From positions 992,001-1,056,000 of the forward strand of contig CAXXKZ010000004.1 of assembly GCA_963665545.2 (NCBI GenBank): a stretch of DNA of 64,000 nucleotides, in the 5' to 3' direction. Positions 54,799 through 63,980 of the stretch are shown here, piece after piece. This stretch comes from G963665545 sp963665545. GTDB taxonomy: Bacteria; Pseudomonadota; Gammaproteobacteria; Xanthomonadales; SZUA-36. Position 1 is the first letter of the stretch; each line of letters opens with the position of its first letter. The position numbers and the translations under genes are program-made. The notes beneath the pieces are model-generated. The model did not search any database. It had not been told where the DNA came from and saw only the letters and a program-made list of their open reading frames with translations.

Positions 54799-55406
54799 TC
54801 TTTATCCAGTTTGCTGTGGCTTAGCGCGGGCGCGGCCAGGCTGCGGGCGTGCCGTGCAACATCCCGCGGCCACGCCGATGTATGGTTTTCAAATCCTTCG
54901 CGGTCACCGCGAAATAGCGAACGCGTTGCCTCTTCAAAACCCGGCTCATTTCCCGCCACCGCGGAGATAAATCCGTAGGCCGCATTTTGTGCCTTGCGAA
55001 TTTCTGCCTTGGGGCTGTTGTGGCGGCGCGCGTGTTCAACCAGCTTGCGCAGCGTCACTGAAGCGCCGCCGGGTTGTTGACCCAACCATGCCCAGTGCCG
55101 CGGCAACAGCGTAATTTCACGCGACACCACGCCCAGTCGCGGGCGGCCGCGACCACGTTTGAGCGCGCCCTCTTCACCCGGCTCATCAAGCACGCTTAGC
55201 TTGGCCAAAACTTCGCTTTCACTGCCACGCAAGTCCAGTTCTATCGGCTGACTGGTCTCGGCGTCAAACAAAAGTACTGTGCCGGCGAGGTTGTCATTTG
55301 CAGCGCGTTTTACGCTGATCGCAACGTCGATCAGCGCACCCGTGGCAATGCAGCGTGAATTTTCAAAGGCGACGCAGCGCGTTTGTGGCGAATGTCTCAT
55401 GCTCAT
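54795..55406 (-). CDS. DUF2239 family protein
   Basis: Likely 203 residues from ATG 55406 (ATG 55400 two codons later is possible). It has the family pattern CVAFENSRCIATG near the N-terminus, a RGRGRPRLGVVSREITLLPRHWAWLGQQPGGASVTLRKLVEHARR centre, and a C-terminal Trp/Pro region. The function of DUF2239 is unknown; the basic central stretch may bind nucleic acid. A strong-looking sigma-70 promoter sits upstream at 55447-55475. The methyltransferase gene overlaps its end, so the two are cotranscribed. Confidence 0.82.
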   Translation of the reverse strand: MSMRHSPQTRCVAFENSRCIATGALIDVAISVKRAANDNLAGTVLLFDAETSQPIELDLRGSESEVLAKLSVLDEPGEEGALKRGRGRPRLGVVSREITLLPRHWAWLGQQPGGASVTLRKLVEHARRHNSPKAEIRKAQNAAYGFISAVAGNEPGFEEATRSLFRGDREGFENHTSAWPRDVARHARSLAAPALSHSKLDKE

Positions 55407-55446
55407 ATTTCCGGATAAATCGATGTTTGAATTTGAAAGTGCGCGA

Positions 55447-55475
55447 ATATTACCCGGGTATAATAAACAAGTCAA
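55447..55475 (-). promoter_or_regulatory. Sigma-70-type promoter for DUF2239 operon
   Basis: Reading the minus strand, a TTGACT -35 box (55470-55475) and TAATAT -10 box (55447-55452) are separated by exactly 17 bp. The start codon follows about 40 bp downstream. On the plus strand a TATAAT at 55459-55464 overlaps and may serve the divergent thioesterase gene. Confidence 0.6.
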
Positions 55476-55579
55476 TGGTCAACGGACGGCGGTAATCAAC
55501 ACTGCGGTTGCAATCAAGGCTCTGAACATATTTAATCTCCTGTGCATTTCACGCCTTCAGACCAATCCTGTTCCCAATC

Positions 55580-56059
55580 ATGTCCAACAATCAACAACCA
55601 AACTCTGAAATGTGCTTCGTCTGTGGCCGCGCCAATCCGGTCGGCCTGTACATGAAGTTTTTCGATAATGGCGAAAACGAGGTGTTCAGCCATTATACCG
55701 TTGCGGCGCGATACCAAAGTTATCCGGGGGTCGTTCACGGCGGTATTCTTGCATCCATGCTGGACGAAGTGGTCGCGCGGGTCTCGATGATTGACGACCC
55801 CCATCATTTCATGATGTCAGTGCGGTTGAATGTAGTCTATCGCCAGCCGGTACCGGTCGATACACCGCTCAGGATCGTCGGAAAAATCGTTCACCTCAGA
55901 GGACGGCTGGGCAAGGCGGAAGGCAAGATTCACCTGCCGGATGGCAGTGTCGCATGTGAGGCTGCCATGACGCTGGCGGACATTCCAGGTCACTTGTTGG
56001 ATTCGGCCAATCGATCGCTGTTGAACTGGCGCGTTGACGATGATTCAGCAATACCATGA
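55580..56059 (+). CDS. PaaI-family hot-dog thioesterase
   Basis: The 159-residue protein has CFVCGRANPVGLYMKFF at the N-terminus, a Cys-x-x-Cys-type start common in this subgroup. The hot-dog motif VVHGGILASMLDEV lies near residue 53 and RQPVPVDTPLRIVGKI near residue 88. Predicted to hydrolyse acyl-CoA or acyl-ACP thioesters. The stop overlaps the PuuD-like gene by 4 bp (ATGA). The 104-bp gap upstream contains the divergent promoter described above. Confidence 0.85.
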   Translation: MSNNQQPNSEMCFVCGRANPVGLYMKFFDNGENEVFSHYTVAARYQSYPGVVHGGILASMLDEVVARVSMIDDPHHFMMSVRLNVVYRQPVPVDTPLRIVGKIVHLRGRLGKAEGKIHLPDGSVACEAAMTLADIPGHLLDSANRSLLNWRVDDDSAIP

Positions 56060-56811
56060 ATAGGAAACCACTCATTGCCGTGCCGGCCTCGGTGCGGACC
56101 ATCGAAATGGACATGCCCTTCCACGGCAACGGGCAACAATACATGGATGCGATCGTGGACCTGACGAGGGCCAGTTGCTGCACCATCCCGGCATTGGATT
56201 CAACCGATAATGCCCTCGCCGTGCTCGATCATGTCGACGGGGTGTTGCTGACCGGTGGCACCAGCAACATTCACCCCTCGTTCTATAACGAGGAACTGAA
56301 GTCCGATTACACCTTTTTCGACAAGCAAAGAGACCTCAACTCCCTGGCCATTATTCGCAAAGCACTGGAGCGGGGAATTCCACTGTTCGGCATTTGCCGT
56401 GGCATCCAGGAAATTAACGTCGCCCTGGGCGGTACGCTCCACCAGGAGGTACACCAGTTGCCGGACAGGATGGACCATCGTTCAAACGAAGAAGATCCAT
56501 TGCCGGACCAGTTCCACCTTGCCCACGAGATCGACATTAACCCTGGGGGAATACTATGCCCCATCGCGGGGGTCGACAGACTAATGGTGAACAGCTCACA
56601 TATGCAGGCCATCGACCGGGTTGCCGATGGTATATTCGTCGAAGCCACCACTGCCGATGGGACCATAGAAGCGATCAGTGTCAGCAACAGTCCTGGCTAT
56701 TCACTGGCGGTGCAATTCCATCCTGAATGGCATACTGAAAAGACGCCGTTCTACCAGGCCCTGTTCGAGGCTTTCGCGCAACAGGTGCACCGCTTCGCAG
56801 CGGCGAGGTAG
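56056..56811 (+). CDS. puuD: gamma-glutamyl-gamma-aminobutyrate hydrolase PuuD-like (second copy)
   Basis: Class I glutamine-amidotransferase-like hydrolase of 251 residues. LLTGGTSNIHPSFY is near residue 58, nucleophile Cys is in FGICRGIQEINVALGGTLHQ near residue 114, and FHPEW near residue 221 carries catalytic His and Glu. This is the PuuD pattern, and closer to E. coli PuuD than the copy at 20451. It should free GABA from gamma-glutamyl-GABA. It is coupled to the thioesterase gene upstream and convergent with a class III aminotransferase gene downstream. Confidence 0.87.
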   Translation: MNRKPLIAVPASVRTIEMDMPFHGNGQQYMDAIVDLTRASCCTIPALDSTDNALAVLDHVDGVLLTGGTSNIHPSFYNEELKSDYTFFDKQRDLNSLAIIRKALERGIPLFGICRGIQEINVALGGTLHQEVHQLPDRMDHRSNEEDPLPDQFHLAHEIDINPGGILCPIAGVDRLMVNSSHMQAIDRVADGIFVEATTADGTIEAISVSNSPGYSLAVQFHPEWHTEKTPFYQALFEAFAQQVHRFAAAR

Positions 56812-56851
56812 TCGCGGGCCATAGCGCATTCTGGGGCCCTATCTGGAACCA

Positions 56852-58135
56852 TCACAGCTCATCCATGACATCTGCCATGGCCCTGGCGCAGCGCTCAATC
56901 ACATCGTCGACAATGGCCTCATCCATGGCGGTCGACAACGCGATGAATCCGCGGTTTGACAGAAATACGCCGTGATTGAGCGCCGCCAGATGGAACAGCT
57001 CCATGGCGCGGGTGTCGGTTCTGTCGAACGCCGAAGGCGGCGCCTCCGACATAAAGAACACATTGAGCAATGAACCCAGGCGATTGCAGGTCAGCGGCAG
57101 TCCTGCGCGGCCGGCAGCACCCAGAAGACCCCGTTTCAATCGACTGCCCAATTGATCAAGCCGGTCGATTGCCAAGGCATCAAAGTGGCGTAAGGCCACT
57201 TCTCCGGCCAACATGGTGATGGGATTGGCATTGAAGGTTCCGGAGTGCAAAACACGCAGATTGGAGGGGTCGAAAACCGACATGTGTTCCATCTTGCCAC
57301 CCACCGCACCGACCGGGAAACCACCACCAATGACCTTGCCCAGCAAGGTCAAATCAGGCTCCAGGCCCAATTGCGCTTGCATACCGCCCGGTGCCAGCCG
57401 AAACGTCTGCACTTCGTCCAGCACAAACAGGGCACCTTGCTGGCGCGCGGCAGCCTGAACTGAGGCGAGAAAACCCTGCTCGCCGGCCAGCACACCGCCT
57501 GCACCCAACATTGGCTCGATAAACACCCCGGCAATCTCATTGCCATGGGCGGCAAGCATGCGTTCAAAATCGACAGCATTGTTATACACAGCGATCAGCG
57601 TAAATTGCCCTGAGTGCCCGACCGCCCCGTCATGAAATTCAGCGACCGAGCCGTGGTAGCCGTACCGCGACATCAGTATTTTCCGCCGGCCCATCACCTC
57701 CCGCGCAATCGCCAGTGCGAGATTCGCCGCCTCTGTCCCTGAATTGGTAAATCGTAACCGCTCCACGGCAGGGATGCGTTCCGCCAGTTGCTCTGCCAAT
57801 GCCGCCTGAGACACATTGTCGGCCGACCAGGCGGTGGAGCGGCGCAATTGCTTGCCAACCGCCTCAACCACCGGCGGGTATGCGTGACCGTGAATGAGTG
57901 AGCTGTAGTTATTGATGATATCGATGTATTTGTTGCCGTCAATGTCATCAACGTCTGTCCCCTGGCCGCCCTCGAGCGTCAGCGGATGGGGTGGCCAGAA
58001 TCCCGCCAGGCGCGAGTGTCCCCCGGCGACAAATCGGCAGCTGGACTGGTATTGAGCGGCACTGCGTGGCGTGCGCACGAGGTATTTTCTGGTGATGGCT
58101 GACTGTGTGATGTCAAAATTTGTTTGGGCCAGCAT
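56852..58135 (-). CDS. class III aminotransferase, glutamate-1-semialdehyde aminomutase-like
   Basis: Of 427 residues with the fold-type-I PLP core. WPPHPLTLEGGQGTDVDDIDGNKYIDI is near residue 48, followed by LRFTNSGTEAANLALAIAR near residue 125. GVFIEPMLGAGGV lies near residue 205 and VLDEVQTFRLAPGGMQ near 235, with the Schiff-base Lys in LLGKVIGGGFPVGAVGG near 260. HemL-like members include amine and beta-amino-acid aminotransferases, and no heme genes are near, so the true substrate is unknown. It lies between two plausible polyamine-linked units and next to a divergently oriented AraC-type gene pair on the same strand. Confidence 0.85.
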   Translation of the reverse strand: MLAQTNFDITQSAITRKYLVRTPRSAAQYQSSCRFVAGGHSRLAGFWPPHPLTLEGGQGTDVDDIDGNKYIDIINNYSSLIHGHAYPPVVEAVGKQLRRSTAWSADNVSQAALAEQLAERIPAVERLRFTNSGTEAANLALAIAREVMGRRKILMSRYGYHGSVAEFHDGAVGHSGQFTLIAVYNNAVDFERMLAAHGNEIAGVFIEPMLGAGGVLAGEQGFLASVQAAARQQGALFVLDEVQTFRLAPGGMQAQLGLEPDLTLLGKVIGGGFPVGAVGGKMEHMSVFDPSNLRVLHSGTFNANPITMLAGEVALRHFDALAIDRLDQLGSRLKRGLLGAAGRAGLPLTCNRLGSLLNVFFMSEAPPSAFDRTDTRAMELFHLAALNHGVFLSNRGFIALSTAMDEAIVDDVIERCARAMADVMDEL

Positions 58136-58188
58136 TGTGCTCTCCCGCTTGAAGGAAAATCACTGTAGCAAGCACGCACCGGGTGGGT

Positions 58189-59325
58189 TTATCCGGGCAC
58201 AACCCTTTTGTTTGCAGCGGGAACTGATTGTTTCGACTGGTCTCGAACCATGGTGGGCGCCAGCCCGAAGTGACGTTTGAAGGCGGTTGAGAAATTACTG
58301 GTGAACTCGTAGCCCACGGCGTCGGCGACCTGGGAAACGGTCATCTCACCTTGTTGCAGCAACTCGCTGGCAATTTCAAACCGGACGTGGCGGCAATAGT
58401 CGTAAATGGTTTCGCCAAACAGGTGTTTGAAGCCATAGCCCAATTTCTTGCGGTTCAATCCGACTTCCCGAGACAATTGGGCAATGCTGGGCGGCGCGGC
58501 ATATTGGTTCTTGATGATGTCGCGTGCCCGGTGCAACTGATCCACATCATAGGCTTTGAGCAACACAGGCGGTGGCGGACGCAGCCTTTCCTGCTCGGTG
58601 CTATGCGCCAGCGCGGCAAGCAATTCGAGCGTCTTCGCCTCCACGAACACCTGCCTCAGCCGCCCCAAGTACTGGACATTTACGATTTCAGAAACCACCC
58701 GCGCCACATCGGCAGACATGGCGACAGACTGGAAAATACTCTCGGGCGGTTCCCCGCAGGCGAATTGCCTGATCTCGGCCGGCAGCTTTTCGACCGCCTC
58801 ACCCAACACCCGGGTGAGGAACCCAGGCCTGCAATAAATGGAAACACCACAACCTCTGCCGGGATAATCCCATTCAGCCGTTGTGGTACCGCGAAATTGA
58901 TAGTTGATAAAGCAGAGCCCGGAAGGGATGTCCACCTGTTCTTGATTTTGATGCACGAAAGAGTGATCGCCGGAAATTCTGAACAATATCTTCAGCCAAC
59001 CATCACCCTTGACGCGGGTGCCCGAAACTGCCCGAATCGGCGCGTCAAAAATACGCAGGCACAAATCTTCCCGCAGGCGCACGAAATCGGAATAACCCTT
59101 GTCGAATCGCTGTTGGTATTCCTTCGTCAGTTCATCGCTGAGACTGAGCTTGAGTTGATCGACCGTCGTGCGAAAACCCGCGCCGCGGCAGTAAGGCTGC
59201 TGCTCAGTTTCAAATTCCATGTCCAGATCATGGCAGGCATCCAGCCACGCCGCTTCTTCGGCGATGGCCACAACCGGCCAACTCGGAATGCCGAGTTTGG
59301 GGCCATTGAAGCGAGTGCCTTCCAA
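58189..59325 (-). CDS. AraC-family transcriptional regulator
   Basis: The 378-residue protein has an N-terminal cupin-like/unknown ligand domain of about 270 residues. The C-terminal double helix-turn-helix follows: PPSIAQLSREVGLNRKKLGYGFKHLFGETIYDYC and MTVSQVADAVGYEFTSNFSTAFKRHFG. The second helix pattern is the classic AraC signature, and the length and FKHLFGETIYDYCRHVRFE feature resemble PchR-type regulators. It lies between the class III aminotransferase and the DUF885 operon on the same strand; either could be its target. Confidence 0.88.
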   Translation of the reverse strand: MEGTRFNGPKLGIPSWPVVAIAEEAAWLDACHDLDMEFETEQQPYCRGAGFRTTVDQLKLSLSDELTKEYQQRFDKGYSDFVRLREDLCLRIFDAPIRAVSGTRVKGDGWLKILFRISGDHSFVHQNQEQVDIPSGLCFINYQFRGTTTAEWDYPGRGCGVSIYCRPGFLTRVLGEAVEKLPAEIRQFACGEPPESIFQSVAMSADVARVVSEIVNVQYLGRLRQVFVEAKTLELLAALAHSTEQERLRPPPPVLLKAYDVDQLHRARDIIKNQYAAPPSIAQLSREVGLNRKKLGYGFKHLFGETIYDYCRHVRFEIASELLQQGEMTVSQVADAVGYEFTSNFSTAFKRHFGLAPTMVRDQSKQSVPAANKRVVPG

Positions 59326-59409
59326 TACCTGTACTCCCGAAGATCAAATGGGGCCAGGTTAAAAATAGCATGAATGAGCCCAACCAACGGCTTGAAAGTT
59401 TCAGCTCCT

Positions 59410-61149
59410 TCATTCTGAATCATCCACCACTTGCTCCAATATATCCAACGGCAAAGCACCGTGTCTCAAAATGGCATTGTGAAAGTCCCGGCGCTCAAAC
59501 GAATTGCCCCGCCTGAGCCGGAATCGCTCATGCAGGTCCATTACCGTCATCATCCCTGTTTTGTAGGCGCACAACTGTCCAGGAGCGACCAGGCTTCGAT
59601 TGACGATGACACGGGCGAATTCTTCACTGGCACTGGTATTTTTCTGCGCGAACCTGATCGCCTCCTGATGCGTCCAGCGCAGATAATGCAAGCCGGTGTC
59701 CAGCGCCAGGTTGGTGGTGGAATACAGCTCGCTGCGTAGTCGCCCGAGCATCAATTCCGGTTCATCAAGCAGCCCTTCGGCAAGCGGAAACCATTCGGAG
59801 TATTTGGCCCAGCCTTCCAGGTAGGCCGCGAATAGCATGGCGCGCCGGAACAGGGGCAGTTCATCCATCTCCTGGGCGATCGTAAGCTGGACGTGATGGC
59901 CCGGGTAGGTCTCATGCATGCAGAGCGTTTTCAACTCGCAATGCGACATCATCTGCAACTGGTGCAAATTGATCAGAAACACCGCCGCGCGGCGGCCGTC
60001 CATGGTCGCGGGAAAGTAGGTGCTGTGCTGGGATGCTTCGAGCTCTGTCGCAATCGGCTCAACGCAAACACCTTTGCCCGGCCACAAGTCGAAGAAAGGC
60101 CGAACTTGTGTCGCGGCATCCTCGACAAGCTGTCTGGCCCGCGCCAGGATCTCCTCCCTGCTGGGTTGGGGTTTGCCCGCCTTCGATGAACCAGTCGGTT
60201 CACTTAACTGCTGATACAAGGATGCGATGGAGTCGCCCTAAATTCCAAGGTCGGCAAAACCGCGCCGGATGTCGGCGTGCAGGACATCGATGCCTGCCAG
60301 GCCCAGCCGATGAATCTCATCGGGTGTTTTTATCGTCGTGGTATGACCCCTCAATCGCCATGCATACCACGCATTGCCATCGGGCAACTGCCAGGCGCCA
60401 ACGGTCTCTTGCCCATGCAGCAAGTGATCCTGCGCTTGCTGCACCAGAGCCTCGATGGAGGGCAAGACTTTCCTGGCCAACACGTCAGCGGCGGCAGCGG
60501 CGTACTTCCCGGCGCGGGTTTCATCCAACGCGGATTGCAGTCGGGTCTTGCAGGTGCTGACCAGCAAATTGGCCTCCGGTTCAGGTGCGCAAAACTGTTG
60601 CAGCTCGGAGATCGCAGTGCGCATGGATTCGGCGGGTGCAAACACCCCTTGTCGGGCCCGGGTTTGCAAGGCCTCCGTCACCCCATCAAACAGCAGATGC
60701 GCATGCTCCAGTCTGGACAAATAGGCATCGGCGTCCGCGGCATCGGCGAGAACGTGGTATTGAACCAACAAGCTGACCAGGGTGCTGTGGGGCGCGTCGA
60801 GGTGATTCAGCGGATAAGGATTGTCAATGAAGCCGTGGCCCGCAATGCCACTGATGGATTCGTAAAACCCTTCGTTGAGGACATAGTCCAGCACCCGTGC
60901 CGTAATCGCCTGCTCTCCTCGAAGTTCGCTGCTGTCGAAAGCCTGCAGGGTCCGGGCGTGCCGGCTGACAATGGCGCGTCGCCGCGCCACTCCGGCGGCC
61001 GAGGAATCTGGCATGCCGTCCTTGGGTAATGTCCGCGAGCCGACCTGGTCGATGCCCAGGTTGGCAGCAAGTTGAGGGCTTTCAATCAGAAAGTCATAAA
61101 TGACCTGGTCAGAGAATTCATCGATGCCCTGGCCGGTGCTGCCCATCAA
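59410..61149 (-). pseudogene. DUF885 family protein (putative metallopeptidase) with in-frame TAG
   Basis: The frame starts at ATG 61149, overlapping the transporter stop (ATGA). At codon 304 a TAG (60238-60240) interrupts it. The same frame continues directly as GDSIASLYQQLSE to the normal C-terminus at 59410, keeping the zinc-binding MHETYPGHHVQL block. A single change (for example CAG or GAG to TAG) explains it. Read through, the protein would be 579 residues, normal for DUF885, a family of predicted lipoprotein peptidases. The intact second half argues for a recent or erroneous stop; a restart at TTG 60219 is possible but unproven. Confidence 0.87.
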
Positions 61150-62441
61150 GGAGAGGAAGCCCCGGATTCCGCCGCAGCAGCATCTCTAGCCGCTCGCTCC
61201 TGCCGTTGTTCAATGCGGCGGCGGATGATGCCCTGGCGGCGCTTGTTGATTGGGAAATTCCAGATCAACGGCACGGCCGCCAATTGGAACACGGCCGGCG
61301 CCAGGATGAACATCCCCACCAGGCCGGCGGTGGCGAAATCGTCATTGACGGCGCCTTCGCTCAGGTCATAGCCAAAGACAGAGCCCAGCAGGATCAGCGC
61401 GACCCCACCCATCGCGCCCAACATCTTGGCAACAAACATGACCATGGCAAAATAGTTGCCGGCACGATCTACCCGGGTGCGCAGGATGTCGTAGTCCACC
61501 AGGTCAGCAAGAAGGGAAAAAGGGGTCACCGCGCTGATCGCCCAACCCACTGCCCAGCAGCGGTGTTTTCCGAATCGTGCGACCAGTTTGACCCAAATCG
61601 GAATGGACGCCATCTCGGAGACCTTGATCACCAGCAGCAACAGCGGAAAACTCGAGCCGATCTTCAGGTATTCGCTGGTGAAGGGAAAGATCAGCGCGGC
61701 CATAAAGCCTGTTCCTACGCCGGCCAGCACGTAAGCCGAAAGAAAACGAATAAATGGTTTGTTGCCCGACACACTGGTGATCAGGCTGCGAATACTGGTC
61801 CGCTCCGAATTCTCATTGGCCACATGAGGCGTGAACAGCACGGCCCCCATGGTCAGCGACGGCAGCGCAATGATGACAATCAGCCCGAGGATGTAGATGA
61901 CTTCCGGGGTCAATTCCTCGGTATCTGTCAATCCAATGAATGCCAGCGAGATCGGCACCAGGCTAATCAGCAGACTGCCGGTGGACTCTGAAAAGCCTTT
62001 GAAAGCGAAAATCTTGGCGCGCTCCTGATAATCCCCGCTCAATTCATTGCCCCAGGCGTAATGAGGAATATTGAACATGGTGTAGCCGATGTAAAAAGCG
62101 AAGGTCCAGAATCCGAAATACATGATCCCGGCATCGTGGGGAATGCGAAAGAGGTACCAGACTGATACCGCCACGATCACTGATCCGGCCATCAGCCAGG
62201 GTTTGCGGGCGCCCAGGCGAGTGCGGGTGCGATCGGACAGATAGCCGATGATTTGGTCTGAAAGCGCATCAAAAATGGTTCGAAATGTGAAAACCAGACC
62301 GACCGAAGTCAGGGTGATTGCCGCATGTTTGGCATACAGAGTGGGCAGCACTGCAGTAATGGGTATGGACGCGAGACTGAGTGCTCCGGCGGGCGCACCA
62401 TAAAACACCAGTTGCCTGAGGGACAGTTTCGAAGGTTTCAT
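61146..62441 (-). CDS. GPH-type MFS symporter
   Basis: The 431-residue protein has about twelve helices and the loop motif DALSDQIIGYLSDRTRTRLGARKPW near residue 60, which is diagnostic of the glycoside-pentoside-hexuronide family. GPH members take up sugars or sugar-like compounds by cation symport; peptide uptake is less usual. The gene directly abuts the mlrC-like gene upstream and overlaps the DUF885 gene downstream as ATGA. The substrate may therefore be whatever the two hydrolases process. Confidence 0.87.
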   Translation of the reverse strand: MKPSKLSLRQLVFYGAPAGALSLASIPITAVLPTLYAKHAAITLTSVGLVFTFRTIFDALSDQIIGYLSDRTRTRLGARKPWLMAGSVIVAVSVWYLFRIPHDAGIMYFGFWTFAFYIGYTMFNIPHYAWGNELSGDYQERAKIFAFKGFSESTGSLLISLVPISLAFIGLTDTEELTPEVIYILGLIVIIALPSLTMGAVLFTPHVANENSERTSIRSLITSVSGNKPFIRFLSAYVLAGVGTGFMAALIFPFTSEYLKIGSSFPLLLLVIKVSEMASIPIWVKLVARFGKHRCWAVGWAISAVTPFSLLADLVDYDILRTRVDRAGNYFAMVMFVAKMLGAMGGVALILLGSVFGYDLSEGAVNDDFATAGLVGMFILAPAVFQLAAVPLIWNFPINKRRQGIIRRRIEQRQERAARDAAAAESGASSP

Positions 62442-63980
62442 TCAGGTCCACTCCTTGCCATCGCGGGTAAAAGGCACCGAATCCAGCGGCCATATGGGGC
62501 GCTGCAGTCGGCGGTAGGGCAGAGTTGAAAAATCCATCGACATCACCCCCGGCGGGGCGCAATAGACAATCGATGTGGCAATGTCATCGAATCCTGCACG
62601 GAAGTGTTCGGCGGATTTCACCACCAGTTTGGCGCATTGCGTCGGGTCGATGTCCAGTGCGGTAAAACAATCGGTCGTGTAGACCTGCAGACGTTCTGAA
62701 CTCAAAACAACTTTAACGCCCGCTACGTCAATCGCGGCGCCGGGGCCCAGCCGGTGCATCATGCCGCCCAATCCGCGCAGATGCAGGGACTCCTGAACGC
62801 AGGTCACCGTAGCCACGCATGCTACGGGTGGTCCGGAAAAGGGGCTGGCCTTGCCACCGACTTCAAGCCGCACAGTTGCACCCACGCCGGCTTCAAGCGC
62901 TCGAAGGACAGATTGCGGGTCCCAGATCATCCCCACTGCCGCGTTTTTTGCGCCCGCCTTAATCAGTGCGCTGAGCAAGTGTGTCGAGTCGCTCGGCGCA
63001 CCGCCGCCGGAATTGTCGGTGACGTCTGCAATGACGGTCAGACCACCGTGGTCTCTCATCGCGTGGCCAATGGCCTCATCAACGCTCAGCCCGACTGTGG
63101 CTATTTCAGCGCGGCAAGAGAAGAATTCTGCCGCCAGGTCGGTGGCGATATTCGAGCCCAGGCCGTTATCACCCGGACCATCACCGCGGCCGGCGTCGAC
63201 GGTGACCAGAACCCCAGCCCCGGTGTATGGACTGTCCCCCCAAGGAAAGCCGTGAATCAATGAGACATTCAATACCTCTGGACGCTGTTCGAGCTGCCTC
63301 GAGCGATCCAGCAATCGCCTCATCGGTGCCTGTCGGGTACCAAACAGCCCCAGCATGGGCACCGGCTGCCAAGACATCTGTGGACTGATCGTGCCGAGTG
63401 CCGATTGTTCAGCAAGATCGAACAGTTCGACCGCCCGCAGACCGAAATCCGTGTGCGGATACTCTTTGCAGGCCAGCAGCACGGATGCAGCCTCCAGCAT
63501 GGCCGGCGTAATGCTGGCGTGCAGATCCAGTTCCACGCATAGCGGCACAGCCGGCCCGACGATGCGCCGCACACGGCCAACAATCTCACCCTCGCAATCG
63601 AAGTTGGTCGTCGTCATCTGGGCGCCGTGCAGAAACAGCAAAACGAAGTCAACCGGCAATGCGGCCGTCAGGGACATTTCAAGTTCCCGGAGAAGAAATT
63701 CAAAATCCTCATTGGCCATTGGGGCGCTTGGTTCACACATCGCAACCGGGCCCTGCACATATTGATGGCCCCGATCGGCGCACAGATCGGCAAACGACAA
63801 TTCCCGATTGATCACTTCTTGTGCCTCAGCCTGTTGCCCTCTGGAGGGCAGCAACAGCAAATCCTTCGAGAAGCTCTGCAAGTCGGTCTTCAATGGAGAG
63901 AAACTATTGCTCTCGTGGGCAATGGCGGCACTAAATACTTTCAACGCTGGCGTCTCCCGCTCTATTCGTTCGGCGCTCAA
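62442..63980 (-). CDS. M81-family metallopeptidase, microcystinase MlrC-like
   Basis: The 512-residue protein has HESNSFSP near residue 22 and LLFLHGAQ near residue 110. CVELDLHASITPAML lies near residue 145 with the Asp-x-His zinc-binding pair, and VTDNSGGGAPSDSTHLL is near residue 325 in the C-terminal domain. These match the MlrC/M81 family, whose founding member finishes breakdown of the cyclic peptide microcystin. Most relatives have other, unknown peptide or amide substrates. First gene of a three-gene operon with a transporter and DUF885. The start ATG 63980 lies 20 bp inside the window edge. Confidence 0.88.
   Translation of the reverse strand: MSAERIERETPALKVFSAAIAHESNSFSPLKTDLQSFSKDLLLLPSRGQQAEAQEVINRELSFADLCADRGHQYVQGPVAMCEPSAPMANEDFEFLLRELEMSLTAALPVDFVLLFLHGAQMTTTNFDCEGEIVGRVRRIVGPAVPLCVELDLHASITPAMLEAASVLLACKEYPHTDFGLRAVELFDLAEQSALGTISPQMSWQPVPMLGLFGTRQAPMRRLLDRSRQLEQRPEVLNVSLIHGFPWGDSPYTGAGVLVTVDAGRGDGPGDNGLGSNIATDLAAEFFSCRAEIATVGLSVDEAIGHAMRDHGGLTVIADVTDNSGGGAPSDSTHLLSALIKAGAKNAAVGMIWDPQSVLRALEAGVGATVRLEVGGKASPFSGPPVACVATVTCVQESLHLRGLGGMMHRLGPGAAIDVAGVKVVLSSERLQVYTTDCFTALDIDPTQCAKLVVKSAEHFRAGFDDIATSIVYCAPPGVMSMDFSTLPYRRLQRPIWPLDSVPFTRDGKEWT

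Noticed and set aside
58351..59373. 340-codon plus-strand frame opposite the AraC gene
   Set aside because: Shadow of the minus-strand regulator, whose helix-turn-helix is unmistakable.
37156..61149. Stop-codon recoding (UAA/UAG readthrough) as a genetic system
   Set aside because: Two different stop codons, no shared downstream signal, and several neighbouring indels; simple mutation or error is enough.
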